This document shows positions 33,169-42,454 of a stretch of DNA of 64,000 bases, one piece after another. The DNA lies in the NCBI GenBank assembly GCA_024704175.1, contig CP085629.1:868001-932000 (forward strand). Reading direction: 5' to 3'. This DNA is from Paenibacillus sp. P25. GTDB taxonomy: Bacteria; Bacillota; Bacilli; Paenibacillales; NBRC-103111. How positions within the stretch are numbered: position 1 is the stretch's first letter; the number at the start of each line of letters is the position of its first letter. Under the pieces are notes generated by a model. It saw nothing but the letters and a program-made list of their open reading frames with translations. It was not told where the DNA came from and did not search any database. A program made the position numbers and the translations under genes.

Positions 33169-34844
33169 TACTCGGACAAATCTTCGATTCTCAGCGTGAC
33201 TCCGTCATAGGTAGCATAACCGTAGCTTTTGGGCTTACCGTCGACATCCGTATCAAACAACAGCTTCGCAGGCGCGGCTCCTCCAAGTGCGGAAAAAGTT
33301 GCTCTAAATTTCATTTCACCCTGCTTTGAACCGGTCAATTGCACATTTGCTTCATAACGGCTTTCCCCGGCATAATTATAATTTATCTTCTCATATCCAC
33401 TGTAGAAATTCACACCGTCATCACTAAAGTTTACATATTGCACTTCCGTTTTTCCTGAGTAACTTGAGGAAACATTCCTATTGTAGTAGATGTATCCGGA
33501 TGTTTTCCCCGCAATTTTCCCTTCCACATTCGGATTAACGGAATTTAGTACGTTCAAGTCTTTTATACCATACGGGATATTATCCGTAGTTGGTTTAATC
33601 GGTACAGGTTGTTTAGGCTTATAATCAAGCAGATTTACTTTTTGGATCCGCATTTGTGAACCGCCGTCGCCTCTAAGCCCTTCCAGCCACATTGCACGCT
33701 TACCATTCGGATGCCAGGACATCGGTGAGTAATAAACCCAATTCTCATCCGTAGTAAGCTGTACTCCTTGATATCCTGGTTGGTGTATCGAACGATGAAT
33801 GTCGATCAATACGGGACCAATATTACCCTCCCTGAAATTGCGTACCCCAGTTATTGCATACGTATACAGAATCCCAATCATATCCCCAGAGGTTGTTGGA
33901 CCGTAGGGCCTGGGCATTAGTCCAAATATGGCCGGATCTGTACGTTTTGAAAACCTGGTGCTCATAACGATTCCCAAACGTTCATCAGGGGAGAAAATGG
34001 TGGTTTCATCATATCCAGGAGTATGTGTGATTTGAGTAATATTATTAGAATTTAAATCCTGCATAACGGAATCGGGTGTACTGTTTTCCTTCGCCCCAGC
34101 TAGGGATATTGCGTTTCCTCCCTTTACAAACTGTTTCACTTCCCCTCCCCGTAACGCATTCGGAATAATAAAGCCTTGGTTATTCGGGTCATTTTGAAAG
34201 CTTTGTACTGTGCTAATCATCTGCACGTCTTCGAGAACATAGTTATCCGTTTTACGTGCCAGGACACCTATAGCATTTGCAGCACCAATATCTGAGCGGA
34301 GTATCGTCCAGCTCATATGCTTATTGTCAGGTGCTATGATGATTTCTGACCAATGATTGGTTGTGTGTGGATCATCTACTAAGCTCGACGGAAAGATGAC
34401 CGGAACTATTTTTGTGCTGGTGCTGTTATCGATGTTGGGCTCGCATTCAAGCACATAATCCCCCAGCAATACTCGCTTATTGTCCTGGAAAGGCATAATC
34501 CGGATACCGTGCGACTTTGGTTTTGTCGGTATGACTCCAGAGTAGATGACCTTAAAATTCGTTCCATCATCGTCCATAACCGCTATGTTCCAAAAATCGG
34601 TCGTATTGATATCGTTCTCCGTTTTATAAATAAGAAGTACTTTCCCTGAGTAAGTGTAAGTACTGCTCTCCAGTTTCTTCACAGAAACCGGTAATGGAAT
34701 CGTGCTTATAGCTACTCTTCCAATTCCATTGCTGCTGGCTTCTAGATTGTTACCGTCTGACGATACGTTTGAAGCTAATGTCGGTGCTGCCATGGAAAAT
34801 AAAAGACTCATGGCTACTAGGACTGGAACTATTCTTTTTTTCAT
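33168..34844 (-). CDS. Secreted protein with TolB/WD40-like beta-propeller segment
   Basis: 558 residues from the ATG at 34842-34844 (GGAGG 8 bases upstream). Signal peptide KKRIVPVLVAMSLLFSMAAP with a cut near TLASNV. Repeated blade-like pieces: FWNIAVMDDDGTNFKVIY, HWSEIIIAPDNKHMSWTILR, ETTIFSPDERLGIVMSTRFS and NWVYYSPMSWHPNGKRAMWL resemble PD40/TolB propeller blades. The last ~150 residues form a separate beta-rich domain (YIYYNRNVSSSYSGKTEVQY). No catalytic motif recognised. Its promoter has the same activator boxes and cre as the divergent two-component genes and the transporter, so it probably helps handle the same carbohydrate at the cell surface. Confidence 0.75.
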   Translation of the reverse strand: MKKRIVPVLVAMSLLFSMAAPTLASNVSSDGNNLEASSNGIGRVAISTIPLPVSVKKLESSTYTYSGKVLLIYKTENDINTTDFWNIAVMDDDGTNFKVIYSGVIPTKPKSHGIRIMPFQDNKRVLLGDYVLECEPNIDNSTSTKIVPVIFPSSLVDDPHTTNHWSEIIIAPDNKHMSWTILRSDIGAANAIGVLARKTDNYVLEDVQMISTVQSFQNDPNNQGFIIPNALRGGEVKQFVKGGNAISLAGAKENSTPDSVMQDLNSNNITQITHTPGYDETTIFSPDERLGIVMSTRFSKRTDPAIFGLMPRPYGPTTSGDMIGILYTYAITGVRNFREGNIGPVLIDIHRSIHQPGYQGVQLTTDENWVYYSPMSWHPNGKRAMWLEGLRGDGGSQMRIQKVNLLDYKPKQPVPIKPTTDNIPYGIKDLNVLNSVNPNVEGKIAGKTSGYIYYNRNVSSSYSGKTEVQYVNFSDDGVNFYSGYEKINYNYAGESRYEANVQLTGSKQGEMKFRATFSALGGAAPAKLLFDTDVDGKPKSYGYATYDGVTLRIEDLSE

Positions 34845-34986
34845 TATGCTCGCCTCCAACTTAGTCTTAAGCTTTCAACGCAAAGCGGTACAAACCATTA
34901 CACCGGTTTTACTGATAGATGATAACTTATCCCATGTCACCTCCCGAGCCTGGTAAGTAGCTTAAGATGTTAGGTGCGTCAATTTC

Positions 34987-35071
34987 TGTATCCGCTTACA
35001 AAATCACTATAGGGCTTGGAAAAAAATTACTCAACGGGTCGTTTTTAAGGTTTTTCATGGTCATTTTTAAG
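34987..35071 (-). promoter_or_regulatory. Activator boxes, promoter and cre for the secreted propeller gene
   Basis: Read on the minus strand: boxes CTTAAAAATGACC (35071-35059) and CTTAAAAACGACC (35049-35037), 22-bp period; 2-nt gap; TTGAGT (-35, 35034-35029); 17-base spacer; TATAGT (-10, 35011-35006); then TTGTAAGCGGATACA (35001-34987), a full match to the cre consensus at the predicted start site. The mRNA leader would be ~155 nt. Confidence 0.75.
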
Positions 35072-35132
35072 GTGATAAAAAAAGCCCTCTCGGAATACGG
35101 GCGATTCCAAGCTGCAAATTCTTAAATTTATC

Positions 35133-35216
35133 CTAAAAAATACCCTGGTAGAAACTTAAAAATGCCCCTTTGATTATTTCACAGCCCTAAAGTATATTTT
35201 CATGTAACCGGATACA
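35133..35216 (+). promoter_or_regulatory. Activator boxes, promoter and cre for the two-component genes
   Basis: Boxes CTAAAAAATACCC (35133-35145) and CTTAAAAATGCCC (35155-35167), 22-bp period; 2-nt gap; TTGATT (35170-35175); 17-base spacer; TATATT (35193-35198); ATGTAACCGGATACA (35202-35216), cre with one mismatch. Same geometry as the modules at 34987-35071 and 38845-38929. Confidence 0.72.
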
Positions 35217-35338
35217 AGAAATGGCGGACACGAGAACCATTGTATATACCATCTTCTACCTAAGATCCTGCGGTAGCGTCGATCCATCACGGCATGTACA
35301 ATAGTGAGAGACGACGTTTGACAAAGGAAGGGCTGGGT

Positions 35339-37157
35339 ATGGAGCACAACCGTTGGATACGAAGGGTAATTTTCATGATAAGAAACATGAAGTTCCAAAA
35401 CAAGCTAATGGCAGGCTACCTTCTGGCTTGTGTCCTTCCGCTGCTCGGTGTAAGCGCCATCATCTTCCACCAATCGGCAAGCAGGGCTTGAGGCTTCTTC
35501 TCAAGAGTTCGCCGCTCTCTATACATCCCAAATCAGGACTTCTTTGAATGAATTCATCAAAGAATATGACAAGGTCACGAAGTCGGTTCTGGTCGACAAC
35601 GATTTGATATCAAGGCTCGGAGAAGAGCGAAGCTTGTCCATGGAAGAGCTGATTATCCAAAGAGTTGCCGTCCAGCGTATGCTGATGCGGGTCGCCCTGC
35701 TCAAACCGGACATCAGTACCGTGATGCTGATCAGCCGCGATAACAACGTGTATCAGTATACGACTACAACCAGCAAAGTGAATGAGAACGCACTGTTATC
35801 CCAGGCGTGGTACAAGGGACTCCGCAATTCGGATGATACGTTCTTTATTACAGGGCTACATGACCGTTCTTATTACGAGGATAAAGGATCGGGAGCAATA
35901 GTGACGGTGGGAAGGGTGCTGTTCAGCTCCAACGGGGCGTATGCGGGCATACTTCTCATTGACCTGGACCCGTTTACACTGCTGCAGCTTGATCATGATT
36001 TCGTCCTGGCTCGGGACAAATATGGCATAAGTGTCATTATAAGCAACCGCCAAGGAGAGATCGTCTACCATTCCGACGCGGCCAGCGGCCGGTTATCCTG
36101 GAAGCAGGTGCTTGAATCCGGTGCGGATTATCTCAAGGATAACGGAAGCAAGGACCGGATAATTTTAACGGGAAGCACGGAGCAGGGAACTCTGTCGATT
36201 AAGACGGAGATCCCGCGCGCGAAGCTGCTGCAGAAAATCAATCAGATCAAAGGAATGACCGTGATCGTAATTCTGACGAGCTGTCTGATCATAACACTCA
36301 TCTCGTTTGGTTTAAGCTATACGATCACCAGGCCGATCAAGGCGCTCCGCAGAAGCATGAAGCAGGCGGAAACAGGCCAGTATCTGCCCATAGAGAAAGA
36401 ACAGGCAAACGACGAGATCGGAAGTTTGGTTAACAGTTACAATAAGATGATTCTAACGATTCGAAGCTTGATTGAAGACGTGTATATCGCGGAGATCAAG
36501 CAGCGTCAAGCCAAATTCACCGCGCTGCAAAATCAGATCAACCCCCACATGCTGTACAATACCTTGGAATCCATCCGAATGAAGGCGCTGGTAAAGGATG
36601 ACGAGGAGACCGCCGGCATGATTAAAATTCTGGCCCGCATGTTTCGGCTGGCTCTAGGGAAGGAAGGCAGACATCATTCGGTGAAGCATGAACTCGAGTA
36701 TACGGCCAATTATTTGCAGCTTCAGAACATCCGATTTGATCATATGTTCCGGCTGGATATCAGGATCCCTGAGGAGATGCTGCATTGCAGCATCATCCCT
36801 CTGGTATTTCAGCCTATAGTGGAGAACAGCATCAACCATGGATTCCTGGATTATAGCCGGACCATGAATATTGAGATTGAAGGCGAATGGACGGAAGAAG
36901 AGGAAATCCTGATCCGGATAACGGACGACGGGGTCGGCATGTCTTTGGACAAACGAGAGGAACTGCTGGCATTGCTGGAAGATGCAGAATCGGATAAATA
37001 TAAGGTCGAAGAAACCGATGCACCGGAGAGCAGGGGGCTGGGCCTCAAGAATATCGCAGAACGCATCAAGCTCCAATATGGCGATCGGTATTATCTGACG
37101 ATTCGTCCTGGTGTTGAGCGCGGAACGACGGTCGAAATTTTAATCCCCAAGCTCTAG
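35339..37157 (+). CDS. YesM-type sensor histidine kinase (one frameshift)
   Basis: About 605 residues. Short N-terminal helix (LMAGYLLACVLPLLGVSAII), a large extracellular Cache-like sensor (residues ~50-300), second helix (VIVILTSCLIITLISFGLSY), HAMP domain, then INPHMLYNTLESIRMKALVK with the phospho-acceptor His, an ATPase domain with PIVENSINHGF and TDDGVGMS, and GLGLKNIAERIKLQYGD. An extra base near 35488 separates the first 50 residues; the other frame supplies EASSQEFAALYTSQIRTSL. AAGGAAG precedes the ATG at 35339. The response regulator follows 40 bases later, so they form an operon under the module at 35133. Confidence 0.9.
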
Positions 37158-37197
37158 GTCGATGTTAGGTATGAAATATAAGGAGAGGTGTTTTGGG

Positions 37198-38865
37198 ATG
37201 AGGTTGGTCTTGGTGGACGACGAGAAAGGGATCGTGGACGGTCTCAAAAAAATGATAAGCCGCTATATCCCGGAATGCGAGGTTGTCGGTACAGCTTACA
37301 ATGGCTTGGAAGGGTACAAATTAGTGCAAAAGCTGCAGCCGGACATGGTAATTACGGATATTCGGATGCCGCAAGCCGACGGCCTTGACATGATCAAAAT
37401 GCTGAAAGACGAGAGCAGTCAGACGAAATTCATTCTCTTAAGCGGATATGCCGATTTCGAATACGCTCGAAGAGGCATGCAGCTCGGAGTGCGATTCTAC
37501 ATCAACAAGCCTGTGGAAGAAGAGGAGCTTCGCGACTGTGTTTATCAGGTCATGGAGGCCATCCAAGCGGACAAGGCCAAGCTCCGGGAGGTGGACGATC
37601 TGAAGCAGGAGGTTCATAACCGTATGCAGGAAAACGCCTTGCGGGACGTCCTCGATCTGGGAAACGATCATATGGACCTGGTGGAGGAGCTTCTCCGGCT
37701 TGCCCGGATACGGGCGGAGGGGTCCTGTTTCGCGTGTGTCCTGCTTGAATTTGACGGCAATGTCGATGCCTTGAAGGAATTTGGACTTCAGCCGGTATTT
37801 TACCAAATAGACAGGGCCTTGGAACGGTACCGGGAAGTGTATCGTTTTCGTTATACGGGGGCTCAAATTGCTGTGGTGATTACGCATGGCCGTACCATCG
37901 AGTATGGGGAGCTGGTCCGTGCGATACGTCGTTTGAAGGAGGCGCTGTTCAGGGAACTGAAGCTGTCTATCGCAGCCGGAATCGGTACGGTGCAGGAACG
38001 GGCGGCGGGCATCAGCGAGTCCTTTGAGGAAGCACGAAATGCACTGAGTTATAAAGTCATCAAGGGGGCGGACGCCGTAATCCCTTATCCCGAGATCAAG
38101 AATCTGACAGGACGGAGTCATCAGGTTCCTGAAGAAATCATAACCAAACTCGAAGCCGGTCTCGACAACATGGACGAGGCGGAATGTGTGGGCATCATCC
38201 GTGAGATCTTTCGAGGGATGGAAGCCGAGCCCGGTATGAGTCCGGCGGACCTCCAACTGCGGTGCTTAAACATTCTTTTATCAAGTATACGGAAGATGTC
38301 TTTCCAGCGGCTGCAGCAGAATGATTTCCTCGGCCGTCATATTCTGTCTTTAGAGGGCATTTCGCGTTTTCGAACGCTGGAGCATCTGGAGGAATGGATG
38401 GTTCAGGTCATCCGGGGAATAATCGCATTCAAACTGGAGCATCATATTCCCAAGAAAAAGGACATGATTACGGAGATCAAGGACTACGTATCGAAGCATT
38501 ACAATGAACCCATCAGCCTGGCGGACCTGGCTTCCCGTTTCTTCATCAGCCCCTATTATTTAAGCCAGTTTTTCAAACAAAAGACGGGGGATACCTATGT
38601 GAATTTTTTGACGCAGACCCGAATCGGCAAAGCGAAAGAGCCGCTGGAGAATACGGACTTGAAGGTGTACGAAATCTGCCAGAGGGTAGGATACTCGGAT
38701 CCGCAGCATTTTGCGCGTCTGTTTGAGAAATTGACAGGGTACAAACCCAGCGATTACCGCAAGAAGGTCGCCGAGCGTTTAAACGGATTTAGCCACTCCG
38801 GATCGGAGTGGTTTTTTCAATTGATCATTTTATCCTGGAAACTTCTTAAAAATGACCTTGTTTAA
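37198..38865 (+). CDS. YesN-type response regulator, AraC output
   Basis: Receiver domain with Asp54 in MVITDIRMPQADG, SGYADFEYA and Lys in YINKPVEEEEL; a ~250-residue linker; a C-terminal AraC domain with ISLADLASRFFISPYYLSQF and VYEICQRVGYSDPQHFARLF. AGGAGAGG lies before the ATG at 37198. The family end KPSDYRKK is reached at ~38765. The frame then runs on to 38865 through a terminator hairpin and the activator boxes of the next operon, so a base change near 38775 has probably hidden the true stop, with TAA at 38780-38782 in the neighbouring frame. It is the best candidate to bind the 22-bp-spaced CTTAAAAATGNCC boxes. Confidence 0.9.
   Translation: MRLVLVDDEKGIVDGLKKMISRYIPECEVVGTAYNGLEGYKLVQKLQPDMVITDIRMPQADGLDMIKMLKDESSQTKFILLSGYADFEYARRGMQLGVRFYINKPVEEEELRDCVYQVMEAIQADKAKLREVDDLKQEVHNRMQENALRDVLDLGNDHMDLVEELLRLARIRAEGSCFACVLLEFDGNVDALKEFGLQPVFYQIDRALERYREVYRFRYTGAQIAVVITHGRTIEYGELVRAIRRLKEALFRELKLSIAAGIGTVQERAAGISESFEEARNALSYKVIKGADAVIPYPEIKNLTGRSHQVPEEIITKLEAGLDNMDEAECVGIIREIFRGMEAEPGMSPADLQLRCLNILLSSIRKMSFQRLQQNDFLGRHILSLEGISRFRTLEHLEEWMVQVIRGIIAFKLEHHIPKKKDMITEIKDYVSKHYNEPISLADLASRFFISPYYLSQFFKQKTGDTYVNFLTQTRIGKAKEPLENTDLKVYEICQRVGYSDPQHFARLFEKLTGYKPSDYRKKVAERLNGFSHSGSEWFFQLIILSWKLLKNDLV
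38793..38817 (+). terminator. Terminator after the response regulator
   Basis: CCACTCCG/CGGAGTGG stem with a 3-4 base loop and six T. It sits inside the apparent 3' end of the regulator reading frame, which argues that the real stop is upstream. Confidence 0.8.
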
Positions 38866-38929
38866 ACTTAAAAATGCCCAATTGAGCGATGTTCCTCCTG
38901 GCTGTATAGTATCTGTGTAAGCGAATTCA
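38845..38929 (+). promoter_or_regulatory. Activator boxes, promoter and cre of the transporter operon
   Basis: Boxes CTTAAAAATGACC (38845-38857) and CTTAAAAATGCCC (38867-38879), exactly 22 bp apart; 2-nt gap; TTGAGC (38882-38887); 17-base spacer; TATAGT (38905-38910); GTGTAAGCGAATTCA (38915-38929), which matches cre at every position but the first. The activator boxes touch the -35, as in class II activation by AraC-type proteins. Confidence 0.78.
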
Positions 38930-38954
38930 GCAACTAGATACTGGGGGGACAAGT

Positions 38955-39861
38955 TTGAAAGCAGTTGCATTTCATCGTATGAAGGGGTATTGGCCGCTGT
39001 ATGCGATGGCGATTCCGGGAATCGTTTTTCTCATTGTATTTAAATACATTCCGCTGGCCGGCGCTGTAATCGCCTTCAAGGACTATTCGGTTTTCAAGGG
39101 GTTCGTCGATAGTCCCTGGGTAGGTCTCAAGCATTTCAAGACTCTGATTCACCATCCTGATTTCGCCCGGGTGTTCGGTAATACGATGATGCTGGGCTTC
39201 TTGAAAATCGTTCTGGTCTTCCCGGTGCCCGTTCTTCTGGCGCTAATGATCAACGAGATTCGAAAATCGGCGCTGAAGAAAGGGATTCAGACCGCGCTGT
39301 ACATTCCGCACTTTTTGTCTTGGGTTATCGTTGCCGGGATCGTCTTCGATTTCTTCTCTTTAAGCGGATTGTTCAACATTGTCGCCGGGTGGTTCGGTCA
39401 TGAACCGGTGCTCGGGATGCAGGAAAGCGTGTACTTCCGGCCTGTGTACGTGATCGCGTCCATCTGGAGGGATGCCGGTTGGGGAACGGTCGTCTATATG
39501 GCCGCCATCAGCGCGATCGACCCTCAGCTCTATGAATCGGCCATGATGGACGGCGCATCCAAGTTCAGGCAAATTCGCCACATTACGTTTCCGCTTCTGT
39601 TGCCTACCGTGCTGGTACTGTTCCTGCTGGAAATCGGCAATTTCCTGGATTTGGGCTTTGACCAAGTGTTTAATCTGCTCACGCCAATGACTTACAGTGT
39701 GTGGGGATATCCTGGATACGTACGTGTTCCGGACAGGCATTCAGCAGGGGCAGTACAGCTTTGCTACGGCGGTAGGCTTGTTCCAGTCGGTAATAGGATT
39801 TATTCTGGTGTTCATCTTCAACAAGCTGTCGAAGAAAGTTTCGGATGGGGGGCTCTGGTAG
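38955..39861 (+). CDS. ABC transporter permease, LplB/YtcP-partner type (one frameshift)
   Basis: About 301 residues. LplB-like start YWPLYAMAIPGIVFLIVFKY and IPLAGAVIAFKDY, six helices, and the coupling motif YESAMMDGASKFRQIRHITF. Near 39700 an extra base shifts the frame; the conserved sequence continues as GDILDTYVFRTGIQQGQYSF then GLFQSVIGFILVFIFNKLSK and stops at 39861. As read, the shifted frame fuses this protein to the next permease, which is an artefact. A TTG at 38955 is the likely start, 6 bases after GGGGGG-type purine sequence. First gene of the operon driven by the module at 38845. Confidence 0.87.
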
Positions 39862-39863
39862 AC

Positions 39864-40733
39864 ATGTTTGAATCGAGAGGGGAAAAAATATTCGTATCGG
39901 CCATTACCGTCTTTCTCATACTGCTGTCTATCATAGCACTCATACCGCTCCTGTCCGTGCTTTCTACCTCGTTTAGTTCCAAAAGCGCCGTTGATATGAA
40001 TCTGGTCACGATCTGGCCGAAGCAATTTACCCTTGACTCCTGGGGACATATCATCGATCGTCCCGACCTGTGGAAGTCGTTCTTCCTGACGCTGGGATCG
40101 ACGGTGATCGGCACGGCTTTGGCCCTGCTGATGACCGCACTGCTAGCCTACCCGCTGTCAAAGCCGGAATTTCGCTGGGGGCCGGTGATTATGATCGGCG
40201 TGGTGATCGCGATGATCTTCAAGGCGCCTATCGTACCTTACTTCCTGACGGTCCGCGGCATCGGACTTTATAACAACCCGCTGGTCCTGGTTGTGCCTCA
40301 TATTCTGAATCCGTTTAACTTGATCATCATGAGATCCTTCTTCAAGGAATTCTCCAAGGAACTCGAAGAGGCCGCGTTCCTTGAGGGCTGCGGATATTTC
40401 CGGATGCTGTTCCAATTCGTGCTTCCGCTGTCCAAGGCGGTGCTGGCGACGCTTGCGTTATTTTACGGCGTCGTGCTCTGGAACCAGTTCCAGCATCCTC
40501 TCTTTTTCCTGCAGGATCCCGACTTGTTTCCGCTGCAGATCAAGATCCGGCAGTTTATCACCGACGATAACGCGATCATGGCGGGCGCCGTCTCAGCGGG
40601 TGATCTGAACTATAATGAGCGGACCTTAAGAGCGGCAACCGTTATCTTTGCCATCATTCCGATCATTCTGGTGTATCCTTTCTTACAGAAGTACTTCGTC
40701 AAAGGAGCTATGATCGGCTCCGTAAAAGGGTAA
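39864..40733 (+). CDS. ABC transporter permease, LplC/YtcP type
   Basis: 289 residues from the ATG at 39864, two bases after the upstream stop. Six membrane helices; ISVLSTSFSS-like VLSTSFSSKSAVDMNLVTIW loop near the start, KAPIVPYFLTVRGIGLYNNP, the coupling motif LEEAAFLEGCGYFRMLFQFV and the family end YPFLQKYFVKGAMIGSVKG. With the preceding gene it forms the membrane pair of an oligosaccharide importer of the CUT1 LplABC/YtcQP class, which use a shared ATPase encoded elsewhere. Confidence 0.92.
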   Translation: MFESRGEKIFVSAITVFLILLSIIALIPLLSVLSTSFSSKSAVDMNLVTIWPKQFTLDSWGHIIDRPDLWKSFFLTLGSTVIGTALALLMTALLAYPLSKPEFRWGPVIMIGVVIAMIFKAPIVPYFLTVRGIGLYNNPLVLVVPHILNPFNLIIMRSFFKEFSKELEEAAFLEGCGYFRMLFQFVLPLSKAVLATLALFYGVVLWNQFQHPLFFLQDPDLFPLQIKIRQFITDDNAIMAGAVSAGDLNYNERTLRAATVIFAIIPIILVYPFLQKYFVKGAMIGSVKG

Positions 40734-40802
40734 AATATCCTTTCCGGTTTATAGGCCAGAAGCCTAAAACATATCATTACGAAGATGAGGGGGAACAAAC
40801 AT

Positions 40803-42384
40803 ATGAATTTTAAAAAGATGGGGTTATTATCAGTTGCGGGTGTCCTTGCCATTACGGCTGTGACCGGCTGCAGCGGAAACACGAAATCTTCCGAAGGTTC
40901 ATCATCTTCAGGTCAGAACCAAGCGCCAGGGGATGGAGTTGTCGATATTGAAGTGTGGGGAACCAATATCGGCTACAAACCGATCACCAAAGGGAGCAAG
41001 ACGTATGAATTTCTTAAGGAGAAGCTGGGCGTCGGCGTGATCAGTCCGTATGTGGAATGGGGCGGGGGCACCAACTATTTAAACCAGTTGAACCTGAAGA
41101 TTGCGGCTAACGAAATGCCTGATTTGTTTCTGCCCTATAACGGCGGCGAAAACAACTTGGCTAAAAATGGCGCTATCGCCGATCTGACCGACCTGCTTGC
41201 CGAAATATGCGCCGAATGTATGGCAGAACATTCCGCAGGATGTTTGGGATGTGGTCAAAGCAAACGACCCTACCGGTCAGGGCAGAATCTATTATATTCC
41301 TACGGTTGTGGACTACGGAAGATACGCCGGCATGATTCGTCAGGATTGGCTGGACAAGCTGGGCTTGCAAATGCCGAAGACGCAAGAGGATTATGTGAAA
41401 GTTCTTGAGGCCTTCCGGGATAAGGATCCCAATGGCAACGGACAGAAGGATGAGATACCGACCGGCGGTCGTCAAGAGGCGCGTTGGATGGACCACCTGT
41501 TTGCTATGTACGGTGTGGCCATGTTCGAAGGCCAACCGGATTGGGACCTGTACGACGGCAAGCTGACTTATTCCGCCGTAACGCCGAATATGAAAGCCGC
41601 CTTGGAATTCATTGCAAAATTGTACAAGGACGGATTATTGGATAAGGAATCCCTTTTGAACGACAAGTCCAAGTGGGAGGGCAAAGTGAACTCCAATAAG
41701 GCCGGCAACTACTTCCAATGGGTAGAGACGCTCAATCTTAATTTGGACGCTATGCAAAAGAACACGGGTGTGAAGGCCAAGTTCTCTATACTTCCCGTAC
41801 CGGAAGTCCCGGGCTACAAGGGCTTCTATACGTCGAAAAGGAGAATGGCCCCGCAATGGGTCATCAAGAACGGTAAGGACCAGACGAAGCTGATGGCCTC
41901 TTTAAAGTCGCTTAACAATATGTACGACAAGAAGAATTGGAAGGATCTGTACCTGGGTGTCGAAGGAATGCACTTCACGATGAAGGATGGTAAAGCCGTC
42001 AAGCTTCCGGATGACAAGAGCACCCAGGAGAATATTGGGCTTTTTAATCCGGCTTCGGGTCTCGCGACACTTGATTTTACAACCGATCTCCTTAAGAGTA
42101 CTGCATCGGCAGACGACATGTGGGAGATTGATCAAACCGTCCAAGATATGGGGGAAGCACAGAAATATACCAAGCATATTGCCGGTGATGGCTTGCCGGT
42201 CAGCGTCTACGACGGCTTCCCGGACATTAACAATCGAACGCTGTATATCGAATACGCAACCAAGATTATCCTCGGGCAATATCCGATCAGCAAGTTCGAC
42301 GAATTTGTAGACAAGTGGAACAAATCGGGCGGCGAAGAGGTAACGAAGCGCGCCAGAGAATGGTACGCAAAAACGAAGAAATAA
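40803..42384 (+). CDS. ABC transporter substrate-binding lipoprotein, LplA type (one frameshift)
   Basis: About 526 residues. Lipoprotein signal with lipobox TAVTGCSG. LplA-type features: VEWGGGTNYLNQLNLKIAAN, MPDLFLPY, then in the other frame after an extra base near 41200 PKYAPNVWQNIPQDVWDVVK, a calcium-binding-like DPNGNGQKDEIP loop, and YATKIILGQYPISKFDEFVD near the end. GAGGGGGAAC precedes the ATG at 40803. It is transcribed with the two permeases. The larger size than ordinary family 1 proteins is normal for this subgroup, which takes up plant-derived oligosaccharides. Confidence 0.9.
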
Positions 42385-42396
42385 TCGTTTGATCAA

Positions 42397-42440
42397 GAAC
42401 ATCCGCCTTGCTTCGATTCGAAGCCGGGCGGATGTTTCAA
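42397..42440 (+). terminator. Hairpin between binding-protein and glycosidase genes
   Basis: ACATCCGCC ... GGGCGGATGT stem with short T-containing tail. Probably an attenuating or mRNA-processing hairpin that sets different levels for the binding protein and the enzyme. Confidence 0.55.
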
Positions 42441-42454
42441 TAACAGGGGCTAAT

